Below, in pieces: positions 1 through 7,513 of a stretch of DNA of 28,269 bases. Numbering within the stretch: the first letter of the stretch is position 1; every line of letters begins with the position of its first letter. Origin of the DNA: an uncultured bacterium (GTDB lineage: Bacteria; Fidelibacterota; Marinisomatia; Marinisomatales; UBA1611); contig CALKMQ010000134.1 of the NCBI GenBank assembly GCA_938092125.1, positions 1 to 28,269 of the forward strand. Direction: 5' to 3'. The notes below the pieces were generated by a model, which was not told the origin of the DNA, searched no databases, and saw only the letters and a list, made by a program, of their open reading frames with translations. Made by a program: the position numbers and the translations under genes.

Positions 1-957
1 ATTACCTTAGGTCGAACAAAAGAAGATGTATCTATAATCAGTCTCGGAGCATGGTCGCATGGTAAACAAAATACTAGTGGCGGTCATAATGTCGGCTGGT
101 CAAACCAATCTGATTTAGACTCAATAAATGCCTTGAAAAAATCATTTTCATTGGGCTTAAACCATTGGGATACAGCTGATGTTTATGGCGAAGGACACTC
201 TGAAAAAATTATTGGATCAATGTGGAAAGAGATTTCAAGAAAAAGTATATTTCTTGCTACCAAAGTGGGATGGGATAAAGGACCCTATAAACAATGGTAT
301 GAACCCAGTTATATCAAACAAAAAGTTGAAAAATCACTTCAAAACCTTAGAACTGATTATATTGATCTTCTTTATCTACATCACTGCAATTTTGGGAATA
401 ATGATGAAATGCTTGAAGGTGCCCTAGAGATAATTAACCATTTTAAAGAAGATGGTAAAATACGTTTTATTGGTTTGTCAGATTGGTCCTCAGCAAGGAT
501 TATGAAATTCATTAAATTTGTAGATCCTGACGTCATACAAACTCTTTATAATGTCTACGATGTTGAATATGAGACATCGGGATTAAAAGACTATATCAAA
601 ACTAATAATTTAGGAGTGTGTTTTTTTTCACCTATAAAACATGGTATCCTTACAGGGAAATATGATTCAACAACCGATTTCCCGAAAGGTGATTTCAGAA
701 GGTCAATAAAAGAGTTCCAAGATATCAATTTTATAAAAAAGATGCAGATGAATAGAAAAAAAATTGAGAAAAAATTTCCTCGTTTTGGAGAAAATGCAAT
801 AATGCATGCATTGCTTGGATCAATCTTATTTGATAATCCTACAGGGTGCGCACTTTTGGGCCAAAGAAACGAATCTCAAGCAGCAGCAGCAGGAAAACTA
901 ATTGAGAAACTCACTAAAGAAGAAGCCTCTTGGATTTTTTCACTATATAGGAATTAA
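1..957 (+). CDS. Aldo/keto reductase, 5' end cut by window edge
   Basis: NAD(P)H-dependent oxidoreductase of the aldo/keto reductase superfamily, (beta/alpha)8 barrel, probably cytosolic; the substrate cannot be told from sequence. The reading frame is open from base 1 (first visible residues ITLGRTKEDVSIISLGAW, the usual N-terminal strand of the family), so the gene starts just before the window and only a few residues are missing. Counting from the first visible codon, the catalytic tetrad is visible: Asp57 and Tyr62 in WDTADVYGEG, Lys88 in LATKVGW and His127 in YIDLLYLHH. HSEKIIG and FIGLSDWS are also typical. The 318 visible codons match the usual length of about 310-330. The methyltransferase follows after 3 nt, so the two are probably co-transcribed. 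The methionine-like codon at 133 is a TTG inside the barrel and is not the start. Confidence 0.93.
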   Translation: MTLGRTKEDVSIISLGAWSHGKQNTSGGHNVGWSNQSDLDSINALKKSFSLGLNHWDTADVYGEGHSEKIIGSMWKEISRKSIFLATKVGWDKGPYKQWYEPSYIKQKVEKSLQNLRTDYIDLLYLHHCNFGNNDEMLEGALEIINHFKEDGKIRFIGLSDWSSARIMKFIKFVDPDVIQTLYNVYDVEYETSGLKDYIKTNNLGVCFFSPIKHGILTGKYDSTTDFPKGDFRRSIKEFQDINFIKKMQMNRKKIEKKFPRFGENAIMHALLGSILFDNPTGCALLGQRNESQAAAAGKLIEKLTKEEASWIFSLYRN

Positions 958-960
958 TAT

Positions 961-1710
961 TTGAATATTTTTTCAGAATTAGAAACTTTTGCCTATCGTA
1001 ATATTGTTGTTCCTCTTCAAGGAAGAGCAACTTTTGATTTTGTAGAAAATCATTATGAAAAAGGTATGAAAACACTCGACTTCGGTTCTGGAACAGGATC
1101 TAATTCAAAACTATTTCAAGCTGAAGACTATATTGGAGCGGAAGTAGATATGAGTAGAGTCCAAAGTTCAAGAGAAAAATATGTTAAATATACTTTTGAA
1201 AAAATTCCAATAATACATTCTATCGAAGAACGACTACCATGGGAAAAAGATTCTTTTGATTTAATCTTTGTTTCATTATGCCTTCATCATATTAATTCAA
1301 AAACTTGCAAGCTTATTTTTAAAGAATTTCATAGAGTTTTAAAGAATAGCGGTAAAATTATAGGAATAGAACCGGCAGTAATTGAAAAAAAATATTTTAA
1401 TAATATTTGCATGAATGTATTAGATGCTGGTGATTACATACTTCCAATAGAAACATATAAAAATTTATATTCAAGTGAATCTTTTGAAACTAGCCATATA
1501 GATATTGTAAAAACTTTTGGTTATAATCTTTGGCAATATAGTTCAAAACCTATTAGCAATGAATCAACCCCTTTTAAAGGCGATATGACAAATTATAGGA
1601 AACGCCTGAAACCAATTCATGTTTTAGGTCTGTATGGAAAATGGTTTGTGTTGGCTTTTTTAGTTTTCTTTTTTCTGAAAAATCTAATTAACGTATTCAT
1701 TAGCACGTAA
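961..1710 (+). CDS. Class I SAM-dependent methyltransferase with C-terminal membrane anchor
   Basis: Methyltransferase of the Methyltransf_11 type, transferring a methyl group from S-adenosylmethionine to an unidentified acceptor. Motif I is LDFGSGTGSN (residues 39-48), the acidic ribose-binding residue lies in IGAEVDMS (about 58-65), motif IV is DSFDLIFVSLCLHHI (97-111), and the post-motif strand is EFHRVLKNSGKIIGIEP (122-138). A hydrophobic stretch at about 228-246 just before the C-terminus suggests a membrane tail, which is unusual for a soluble methyltransferase and hints at a lipid or membrane-bound substrate (inference). The start is taken as TTG at 961, one codon after the upstream stop, with AGGA about 9 nt before it; the first ATG (residue 36) would remove part of the N-terminal helix. 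The 3' end overlaps the convergent apaG gene by 27 nt. Confidence 0.85.
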   Translation: MNIFSELETFAYRNIVVPLQGRATFDFVENHYEKGMKTLDFGSGTGSNSKLFQAEDYIGAEVDMSRVQSSREKYVKYTFEKIPIIHSIEERLPWEKDSFDLIFVSLCLHHINSKTCKLIFKEFHRVLKNSGKIIGIEPAVIEKKYFNNICMNVLDAGDYILPIETYKNLYSSESFETSHIDIVKTFGYNLWQYSSKPISNESTPFKGDMTNYRKRLKPIHVLGLYGKWFVLAFLVFFFLKNLINVFIST

Positions 1711-2064
1711 AATAAATGTTGCTATTTTAGCCTCAAAAACTTCCTCTTTAGTGCTTCTCATTTTATAAGAACCTTTCATTACTCCAAACGGCGTTTTGAT
1801 AGGACAGAAGCTAGAATATTTAAATATTCCGTCTGATTTTATAACTGGTTTTAACCCAATTACACCAGGACCACGGACTTCTTCAACCACCCCGTTTCCA
1901 TCTTGGATATGCCAATACCTTGATAAAAGCTGGACGTCAAAAAGATTGTGATTTTTAATAACGACATCATATGAAAATAAAAAAATCGAGTTTTCTGGTA
2001 ATGAGCGATCTCGGATAAAGTTTGAATGTACTTTAATACTAATATTATTGTTTTTTATAGACAT
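1684..2064 (-). CDS. apaG: ApaG domain protein (DUF525)
   Basis: Small immunoglobulin/FnIII-like beta-sandwich protein of the ApaG family, 126 aa, the normal length for the family. Typical features are the N-terminal 'I.I.V...F....S....F.F.Y.V.I.N' strand pattern (residues 7-38), the RYWHIQDGNGVVEEVRGPGV segment (48-67), and the SFCPIKTPFGVMKGSYKM segment (86-103), where the family has 'Y.S.C.L.T..G.M.G.Y.M'. ApaG has been linked to divalent cation resistance in enterobacteria, but its biochemical role is not settled; some authors propose pyrophosphate binding. It is a cytosolic single gene here, convergent with and overlapping the methyltransferase by 27 nt. The start is the ATG at 2064-2062. 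No dedicated promoter was recognised upstream. Confidence 0.93.
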   Translation of the reverse strand: MSIKNNNISIKVHSNFIRDRSLPENSIFLFSYDVVIKNHNLFDVQLLSRYWHIQDGNGVVEEVRGPGVIGLKPVIKSDGIFKYSSFCPIKTPFGVMKGSYKMRSTKEEVFEAKIATFILRANEYVN

Positions 2065-2173
2065 AAATTCAAGGGTGTGGTTTTTCTTGTGAGGTATCTT
2101 ATTATGATGATTTAGGTAATTTTATATCAATCCTAAGTCCCCAATATTACTTAATAATTTTCAAACCTTTTTT
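2065..2173. other. AT-rich spacer between apaG and the LRR/small-ORF cluster
   Basis: Very AT-rich sequence with no coding signal on either strand. It should contain the apaG promoter (reading left) and the 3' end of the LRR transcript. No convincing terminator hairpin or promoter box could be picked out by eye. Confidence 0.4.
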
Positions 2174-2245
2174 TCAACAATAATACAATAAAATTAAAAT
2201 TTTTATCATTAAAAAGTTTATAACTAATGGAAGGAGTTTTTTCAT
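2174..2245 (-). pseudogene. 23-codon ORF resembling a lipoprotein start, probable remnant
   Basis: Reads MKKLLPLVINFLMIKILILL, then YYC and stop. Its ATG overlaps the stop codon of the upstream 59-aa ORF (ATGA). The first seven residues are identical to those of the LRR lipoprotein encoded just upstream, and the DNA at 2225-2250 matches 3718-3743 at 24 of 26 positions. It ends at a Cys directly followed by a stop, as if the signal peptide of a second lipoprotein had been truncated. It may be a duplication scar, a decayed LRR paralogue, or chance; a functional 23-aa hydrophobic peptide is possible but unsupported. Confidence 0.3.
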
Positions 2246-2421
2246 TTTTTAAAATATTCTTTCCAGTAAGGTGTATGAATCATATTTAATCCGATAATCA
2301 TTACCAAGGTCCCCCATCCATCTCCAGTAACACCTCCTTTTTCAAAATGTTGATAAAGTAAATACCCGATTACAACAATTACAAGAATCAAACTTCCGAT
2401 AGGTAAAATATGTTTTTTCAT
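2242..2421 (-). CDS. Small membrane protein, 59 aa, function unknown
   Basis: Reading frame of 59 codons whose ATG lies directly after the LRR gene's TAA (TAAATG), so it is probably translated by coupling from the same mRNA. The N-terminus is basic (MKKH) and followed by a strong transmembrane segment at about residues 5-23 (GSLILVIVVIGYLLY). A short polar Gly-rich loop follows (FEKGGVTGDGWG), then a second, weaker hydrophobic segment (about 38-50) and a basic/aromatic tail (PYWKEYFKK). I do not recognise the family. Position and composition support a real gene: it fills the space exactly and avoids stops despite AT-rich DNA. It could assist or be co-regulated with the LRR lipoprotein, but that is inference from adjacency only. 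Confidence 0.6.
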   Translation of the reverse strand: MKKHILPIGSLILVIVVIGYLLYQHFEKGGVTGDGWGTLVMIIGLNMIHTPYWKEYFKK

Positions 2422-3738
2422 TTAATCACAACCACTCGTTCTCTGATATCCCACATAATCTTCAATACAAGATGGATATGGGGGACAGAGTTGGTTTTGA
2501 GAAACAGCGAAACTACTACTCCAATTAATATTTAAATCACATATTGTCTCTGGTATTAAACCTGTCAGTCGATTATAGTCTAGATACAATCTAAACAGAT
2601 TGGTCAAATTCCCTAACTCTGATGGAATAGAACCTGTGAGGTAATTATCCCTGAAATCTAAATTATAAAGTCTCGTCAGATTACCAATCTCTGGTGGGAT
2701 GGAACCTGTGAGGTAATTTTTATTTAAATCAAATTGACTCAAACTGTCTAGGTTTCCTATCTCAGGTGGTATGGAACCGGTGAGTTGATTACGACTTAAA
2801 TACAATCCTCTCAGATTCGTCAGATTTCCTATCTCAGGTGGAATAGGACCTGATAGTTGATTGTTATCTGAAGTGATACTAATCAAATTGGTCATATTAC
2901 CTATCTCTGGTGGAATAGAACCTGTGAGTTCATTTTGATGTAAAAATATCTTTTCTAGATTGACCAAGTTTCCTATCTCTGGTGGAATAGAACCTGTGAG
3001 TTCATTACGATATAAATCCAAAAAAGTCAGTTTCGTTAGATTTCCTATCTCCGGTGGAATGGAACCTATTAATTGTTTATTACCTAAACTTAAAAATGTC
3101 AGGTTGGTCAAATTACCTATTTCCGGTGGAATAGAACCTGGGTGTTGATTAACCCCTATATCCGATCCGGATATATGAAGTTCAGTCAGATTGGTCAGAT
3201 TACCTATCTCTGATGGGATAGAACCTGTGAAGTGATTATCACTTAACCTTAAATTAGTCAGATTGGTCAGATTTCCTATTTCTGGAGAGATGGAACCGGT
3301 GATATCATTATTGTGAAAGTTCAATTCAATCAGATTAGTCAGATTCCAAATCTCTGATGGGATTTCACCTGTTAGTAGATTATCACTTAATGACAAATAA
3401 GTCAGATTCTTTAGATTACCAATCTTTGAGGGGATAGAACCGGTGAGTTGATTCTGACTTAAATCCAAAACAGTCAGATTCGTCAGATTACCAATCTTTG
3501 AGGGGATAGAACCGGTGAATTGATTCTCACTTAAATTTAAATATGTCAAATTTGTCAGATTCCAAATCTCTGATGGGATTGGACCTGTAAGTTCGTTACG
3601 ATGAAAATCTAAACGTTCAGTGTCTTCCACTGAATAAATTTCTCCCCACAAAGATACTTCAGTCGGAGGTTCTTTTTTATCTTCACAACCCCAAGAAATC
3701 AAAAATAATACAGATAATAATGGAAGAAGTTTTTTCAT
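2422..3738 (-). CDS. Leucine-rich-repeat lipoprotein (plant-type LRR)
   Basis: Probable cell-envelope or surface-exposed lipoprotein for protein or ligand binding; the partner is unknown. MKKLLPLLSVLFLISWGC is a lipoprotein signal with Cys18 as the lipidated residue. Residues 50-416 form 15 LRRs of about 24 aa on the consensus LTGSIPPEIGNLTNLTxLxL, followed by a variable xxNQ-type end, the plant-specific LRR class (LxGxIPxxI). Repeat 6 carries about 5 extra residues (SGSDIGVNQH). The protein ends in a Cys-containing cap (LCPPYPSCIEDYVG, then ...TSGCD) that recurs in marine bacterial LRR lipoproteins as I remember them. The near-identical repeats suggest recent expansion or gene conversion. 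It is divergent from the MORN protein and directly followed by a 59-aa membrane protein gene. Alternative roles such as adhesin or predator/phage interaction cannot be separated by sequence. Confidence 0.9.
   Translation of the reverse strand: MKKLLPLLSVLFLISWGCEDKKEPPTEVSLWGEIYSVEDTERLDFHRNELTGPIPSEIWNLTNLTYLNLSENQFTGSIPSKIGNLTNLTVLDLSQNQLTGSIPSKIGNLKNLTYLSLSDNLLTGEIPSEIWNLTNLIELNFHNNDITGSISPEIGNLTNLTNLRLSDNHFTGSIPSEIGNLTNLTELHISGSDIGVNQHPGSIPPEIGNLTNLTFLSLGNKQLIGSIPPEIGNLTKLTFLDLYRNELTGSIPPEIGNLVNLEKIFLHQNELTGSIPPEIGNMTNLISITSDNNQLSGPIPPEIGNLTNLRGLYLSRNQLTGSIPPEIGNLDSLSQFDLNKNYLTGSIPPEIGNLTRLYNLDFRDNYLTGSIPSELGNLTNLFRLYLDYNRLTGLIPETICDLNINWSSSFAVSQNQLCPPYPSCIEDYVGYQRTSGCD
2491..3591 (-). 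repeat. 15-unit tandem repeat (about 72 bp) inside the LRR gene
   Basis: In-frame DNA repeats of 72 bp, each encoding one 24-aa LRR; the unit at residues 170-199 is 90 bp, the next 69 bp and the last 78 bp. Several units keep nearly the same core, for example the plus-strand string 'cctatctctggtggaatag' recurring around 2910 and 2970. Such arrays can change unit number by recombination or slippage. Confidence 0.85.
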
Positions 3739-3827
3739 TTTTGTCTTTCAAGGATATAAAAATATAATATTCAAGGATGGTAAATTTAGTTCTTATTTAG
3801 TCATCATTTTTATCAAAAGGAATTTTT
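3739..3827. promoter_or_regulatory. Divergent intergenic region, LRR / MORN genes
   Basis: Eighty-nine AT-rich bases between divergent start codons must hold both promoters. A 9-bp direct repeat TTCAAGGAT occurs at 3747-3755 and 3770-3778 (23 bp apart, about two helical turns), which could be an operator or a chance repeat. AAAAGGAATTTTT places an AGGA ribosome-binding site before the plus-strand ATG at 3828. No clear -35/-10 pair could be assigned. Confidence 0.35.
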
Positions 3828-4205
3828 ATGATAAAGTATATAATTGTTATATCAGTATTAATTGGTTCGGTTATTTTCTCCCAAGATATTATTCATACTG
3901 AAAAAGACTCTACGGGTGATTATATACGTTATATAGAATACTACAGGAAAGGTTCTCAAGGGTTAATTAAGACAAAGAAAGAGACCTATTACTCCAATGG
4001 AGTCATGTCATCTGAGTTATACTTTAGACTTGGGAAAGAACATGGATTAAATCGAGGGTGGTATGAAGATGGAAGTAGGGGTTTTGAATTTTCTTACAAA
4101 CGTGGAAAACTAGATGGATTAAGTACTGAGTGGGATTATAATGGTAATAAAGTATCCGAAGTGATTTACGATGATGGAAAACTGATTTCTAAAAAACGTT
4201 TTTAA
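3828..4205 (+). CDS. Secreted MORN-repeat (YwqK-like) protein
   Basis: Exported protein of 125 aa with a signal peptide (MIKYIIVISVLIGSVIFS, cleavage around residue 19). The mature part carries about three MORN-2-type repeats: YYSNGVMSSELYFRLGKEHG, WYEDGSRGFEFSYKRGKLDG and WDYNGNKVSEVIYDDGKL, each with the Y/W-x-x-[DN]-G ... G-K-x-[DH]-G pattern. Proteins of this kind are often labelled 'toxin-antitoxin system YwqK family antitoxin', but that label comes from one Bacillus case and does not fit a secreted protein with no toxin neighbour. A periplasmic or surface structural role is more likely (inference). An AGGA ribosome-binding site lies about 7 nt before the ATG. It stands alone on the plus strand, divergent from the LRR gene. 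Confidence 0.75.
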   Translation: MIKYIIVISVLIGSVIFSQDIIHTEKDSTGDYIRYIEYYRKGSQGLIKTKKETYYSNGVMSSELYFRLGKEHGLNRGWYEDGSRGFEFSYKRGKLDGLSTEWDYNGNKVSEVIYDDGKLISKKRF

Positions 4206-4283
4206 CATTGCCAGAATGGGTAAGTATTATTTTTTTCAAACCTAATTAGTCAAAGATAAATCTATAAAAAACAAAACCCCACA

Positions 4284-4311
4284 AAAGTGAGTACTAATCT
4301 AGTTTCACTTT
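4284..4311. terminator. Hairpin between convergent genes, possible bidirectional terminator
   Basis: AAAGTGA (4284-4290) pairs with TCACTTT (4305-4311), with an inner 4-bp stem ACTA/TAGT around a 3-nt loop. It lies 3 nt beyond the stop of the minus-strand 115-aa gene and about 80 nt after the MORN gene. The GC content is low and the stem is interrupted, so terminator strength is uncertain. The rest of 4206-4313 holds no other visible feature. Confidence 0.4.
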
Positions 4312-4313
4312 AA

Positions 4314-4661
4314 TTACTTATTCATCTTATTTGGATTATCATCAATAACAATTTTGATATCTGAAATAACCCCATCTTTAAATTGGGTTAATTGTAAAAA
4401 CCTACCTATCCTCTTTTCAAAACTCCATATATTTGTATCATAAAAATTGTTACCCCTACTGGTCTTCCACCCTACTTTATTCAAATACTTTGAAATGTCA
4501 TTATATGATAGACCTTCACTCCGAAGTCTCTTAATTTCCACGTAGAGTTTTTTCTGAAAATTGGTGATGGTTTTGTTTCTAACCGAACCACTATTAACTT
4601 TTATCTTATATGAGAGGAAAACATCGTAATCATCGTTATTGTTTTCAGGGGGTTTCCCCAC
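4314..4661 (-). CDS. Small protein with recombinase/resolvase-like helix-turn-helix, function unknown
   Basis: No confident family. The central segment (about residues 40-82) reads EIKRLRSEGLSYNDISKYLN, then KVGWKTSRGNNFYDTNIWS. This is the pattern of the helix-turn-helix found C-terminal to serine recombinase domains and in other small DNA-binding proteins ('I..LR.EGLSY..IA..LN..G..T..G..F....V'). There is no catalytic resolvase domain, so it is either a stand-alone DNA-binding protein or a fragment. The only start is GTG at 4661-4659, without an obvious ribosome-binding site, and the frame stays open upstream only to a TAA at 4685-4683. It is divergent from the M28 peptidase with just 47 nt between starts. 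The missing good start and odd position are consistent with a truncated remnant. Confidence 0.55.
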   Translation of the reverse strand: MGKPPENNNDDYDVFLSYKIKVNSGSVRNKTITNFQKKLYVEIKRLRSEGLSYNDISKYLNKVGWKTSRGNNFYDTNIWSFEKRIGRFLQLTQFKDGVISDIKIVIDDNPNKMNK

Positions 4662-4708
4662 GAACCAAACGGGATTAGAGTATTAAATTAAGCTAAGAAA
4701 AATTTATT

Positions 4709-6520
4709 ATGACAGAAAACAAAAGCTTATTATCAACTATTTTAGTAATTATAATTGTCGGACTTTGTTTTTTCTGGTTTCGTCAAGTAGGACCTGGTTT
4801 AAATGGGACCTCAGATATTTCAGAAAAAGACATTATGACACACATACGTTTCTTGTCAGATGACAAACGAGCTGGTCGTTACCCTGGAACACGAGGATCC
4901 AAAGATGTAATTGCTTACTTAATTAATCAGTTAAAAAGTTATGGTGTTCAGCCTGCTGGTGAAGGTTCTTCTTTTAAACAGACTTTCAGTATTCTAGATA
5001 GTGTAAAAATTGGAAAGAATAATTCGTTAAAAATAAATGACCGCCCTTTAAATATTGAAGAAGATTACATCCCTCTTTGGTTTTCAGGTAACTCAAGTGT
5101 ATCAGCCGAAGTCGTTTTTGCTGGATATGGTATAAACCTAATAAGTGATTCTTTAGTTTGGAATGATTATAAAGATCTGAATGTTGACGGCAAGTGGGTA
5201 ATGGTTATGAGGCATAGCCCTGAAAGAGAAAATCCACATAGTGTATATGCACCGCATTCTGATCTACATAAAAAAATGATAGAAGCAAGAGATCGAGGAG
5301 CTGTTGGTATTATTTTCATATCACAAGTTGAGGATTCAACCTTAATACCATTTAAATACATACCGGGATATTCAAAATCTGGTATACCTGCAATTCATAT
5401 AAATAATGAAGTTGCTGATGACATTCTAAACTCTATTGGGAGTTCAAGAAAAATAATACAAGAAAAAATGAATAATAATCTCAAACCGGAAAGATTCAAA
5501 ATTTCTGACATTAAAATATCGGCTAATGTTGAATTGAAAAATATTTATTCGCGAGCAGCAAACGTTCTAGGAAAAATTGTAAGCAGAAATCATAAATATC
5601 GTGATGAATATATTGTTATAGGCGCACACTTTGATCACTTGGGATATGGAGGACCTGGATCTGGCTCACTTAAGCCTGATACTAACGCTATACATAATGG
5701 TGCTAATGATAATGCCTCTGGCACAGCTGGGTTACTTGAGTTAGCTCACAAACTTCAAAACAATAGACAATTGCTCAAAAGAAGTATTCTTTTAATTGGA
5801 TTTGATGCAGAAGAGAGGGGATTATTAGGGTCTAAATATTTCATTCAAAACCCAACAGTTGAAAAAAGCAATATTGTTACAATGATCAATATGGATATGA
5901 TAGGTAAAATGAAGGATTCAACAATTGTCATTGGGGGTGTGGGAACATCACCAATATTTGAAAAGATATTAGATAGTCTATCTATAGACTCTGGATTGAA
6001 ATTCGAATTTAACCAGGCTGGATATGGCCCGAGTGATCACGCTAGTTTTTATTCTGAGAACATTCCAGTTCTGTTCTTTTTTACTGGTGATTATGATAAT
6101 AATTATCATTTACCAGAAGATGATTGGCAAACCATTAACTTAAAAGGAGAGAGACAAATACTTAATGTAATTCACAACTTGGTTATTGACATAAGTAGAC
6201 AAAACCTAAAACCATCATTTACTTTAGCTGGGCCAAAAAAACAACAAACACAAAGAAATAACAATAAAATAAAATTAGGTATTATACCGCATTATGGCGG
6301 AACAATTGATGGGTTAAAAATTGATAAAATATATGATCCTAATGGACCAGCTGCTAGAGCAGGGATTAGATCAGGTGATATAATAAAATCTATTAATAAA
6401 AAGCCGGTGAAAGATATTTATGAATACATGAAGAGGATAAAAGATTTGAAAAAAGGACAAAGTGTACCAATGGATATCAAAAGAGACGGAAGAATAATTA
6501 TGTTAACTGTAAGGTTTTAG
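4709..6520 (+). CDS. M28 family zinc aminopeptidase with PA and PDZ domains
   Basis: Membrane-anchored metallopeptidase predicted to trim N-terminal residues from peptides in the periplasm. An N-terminal transmembrane anchor or uncleaved signal (about residues 6-24) is followed by a PA domain inserted at about 130-260 (VVFAGYGI, GKWVMVMRHSP, GAVGIIFIS) and the M28 catalytic domain (about 285-500). The co-catalytic zinc set is complete: His307 and Asp309 in GAHFDHLG, Asp334 in GANDNASGT, Glu368-Glu369 in FDAEERG, Asp396 in NMDMIG and His467 in YHLPEDDW. A C-terminal PDZ domain (about 520-603: GPAARAGIRSGDIIKSIN) may bind substrate or partners. Length (603 aa) fits the PA-M28-PDZ architecture. 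The gene ends 9 nt from the convergent transglycosylase gene. Substrate specificity is not predictable. Confidence 0.93.
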   Translation: MTENKSLLSTILVIIIVGLCFFWFRQVGPGLNGTSDISEKDIMTHIRFLSDDKRAGRYPGTRGSKDVIAYLINQLKSYGVQPAGEGSSFKQTFSILDSVKIGKNNSLKINDRPLNIEEDYIPLWFSGNSSVSAEVVFAGYGINLISDSLVWNDYKDLNVDGKWVMVMRHSPERENPHSVYAPHSDLHKKMIEARDRGAVGIIFISQVEDSTLIPFKYIPGYSKSGIPAIHINNEVADDILNSIGSSRKIIQEKMNNNLKPERFKISDIKISANVELKNIYSRAANVLGKIVSRNHKYRDEYIVIGAHFDHLGYGGPGSGSLKPDTNAIHNGANDNASGTAGLLELAHKLQNNRQLLKRSILLIGFDAEERGLLGSKYFIQNPTVEKSNIVTMINMDMIGKMKDSTIVIGGVGTSPIFEKILDSLSIDSGLKFEFNQAGYGPSDHASFYSENIPVLFFFTGDYDNNYHLPEDDWQTINLKGERQILNVIHNLVIDISRQNLKPSFTLAGPKKQQTQRNNNKIKLGIIPHYGGTIDGLKIDKIYDPNGPAARAGIRSGDIIKSINKKPVKDIYEYMKRIKDLKKGQSVPMDIKRDGRIIMLTVRF

Positions 6521-6529
6521 CTTAAACTA

Positions 6530-7510
6530 CTAATTTCGCTTTAACTGAGCATCTCTAAGGGCATCTAAAGTGCTTCTACCAAGTCTTCCATCTATTTCTA
6601 GATCATAACCATTCGCATTTAAAACTTTTTGCAAGTCACTAACAGAGCTATTATCTAAAGGATCAAAGTTTTCAATAACATAGTTTAATCTATTTTCAAC
6701 ATTTGAATGAAGATAACTAGATCTTTCTCTAATTTTTTCAGTAAGGCCAAGCACTGCCATTACATAATTTTCTGAATGGTTATATGCATAAACAGATTTC
6801 CAAATATCTCCCTTTTTTTTATAATTCGTGCTCCCAGAATTATAACCATTTTTGATAAGATAGTTAGCAATACTTCCTAAAACATCAGGCCAATCATGGG
6901 GTCTTCTGACACCGTCATTATCGAAGTCTACGGAATATCTGTTGAAACTTGATGGGATAAACTGTCCAAAGCCAAAAGCCCCGGCATACGAGCCCTCGAT
7001 ACTTTGTGGATCAACATTGTCTTTGTAACAATATTCTAGATAGGAAGCCAATTCTTTAGAAGCCCACTTTGCTCTTTTTGGCATCTCATGAATTTGTGTA
7101 TATAATGAATTAAAAACAGTAAATCCTTTGTAATGCTTACCATAATTACTCTCGATTCCTGCAATACTTAATATTATAAACGGGTCTACACCGTACTTTT
7201 TTGATACTTTTAATATTAAATCTTTATTTTCGCTGTAAAATTTGACACCTGCTACAATCCGCGACTCTTTTATAAATAATTTTTTATACTGCTCCCAAGA
7301 TTGTTTTTCATAAGGCTTAGCAAAACGCTCAGGTATTTCCATATGCTTATCAATCAAGGGACTTTCAAAAACATCGTTTAAAAAAGAAACTGGAACAGAT
7401 TTTTTATTTATTTTTTCTAAGACTAATTGGTATGCTAAGTCGGTTGATAAATCAATGTTCGCGAACACTATATTTGCGATAATAAATATAAAAAGAGCTT
7501 TTTGAATCAT
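6530..7510 (-). CDS. Lytic murein transglycosylase, MltB-like, with peptidoglycan-binding domain
   Basis: Cleaves the MurNAc-GlcNAc bond of peptidoglycan to give anhydromuropeptides; periplasmic. Signal peptide MIQKALFIFIIANIVFA. The SLT_2/MltB domain spans about residues 25-280, with the catalytic Glu120 in SIAGIESNYG, the family signature AGAFGFGQFIPSSF (176-189), the EF-hand-like loop DFDNDGVRRPHDWPDVLGSI (195-214) and AYNHSENYV (242-250). A C-terminal PG_binding_1 domain (about 286-325: VSDLQKVLNANGYDLEIDGRLG) is present. The signal peptide has no Cys at its end, so it is soluble rather than a lipoprotein like E. coli MltB. It lies 3 nt after the CotH gene and is the last gene of the GH3-CotH operon, which is an unexpected partner for glycan-degrading enzymes. 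Confidence 0.92.
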   Translation of the reverse strand: MIQKALFIFIIANIVFANIDLSTDLAYQLVLEKINKKSVPVSFLNDVFESPLIDKHMEIPERFAKPYEKQSWEQYKKLFIKESRIVAGVKFYSENKDLILKVSKKYGVDPFIILSIAGIESNYGKHYKGFTVFNSLYTQIHEMPKRAKWASKELASYLEYCYKDNVDPQSIEGSYAGAFGFGQFIPSSFNRYSVDFDNDGVRRPHDWPDVLGSIANYLIKNGYNSGSTNYKKKGDIWKSVYAYNHSENYVMAVLGLTEKIRERSSYLHSNVENRLNYVIENFDPLDNSSVSDLQKVLNANGYDLEIDGRLGRSTLDALRDAQLKRN

Positions 7511-7513
7511 ACC

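Noticed and set aside
179..427. Plus-strand frame of 82 codons inside the aldo/keto reductase
   Set aside because: It is fully contained in a well-supported gene in another frame and shows no family features.
133..957. Start of the aldo/keto reductase at 133
   Set aside because: The codon there is TTG inside the barrel; the frame is open and family-like back to base 1, including the N-terminal strand.
2960..3148. Plus-strand frame antisense to the LRR gene
   Set aside because: It is the antisense of the LRR repeats (repeating PISGGIEP) and is explained by the repeat structure.
3828..4205. MORN protein as an antitoxin of a toxin-antitoxin pair
   Set aside because: It has a signal peptide and no toxin-like neighbour; the YwqK antitoxin label is not supported here.
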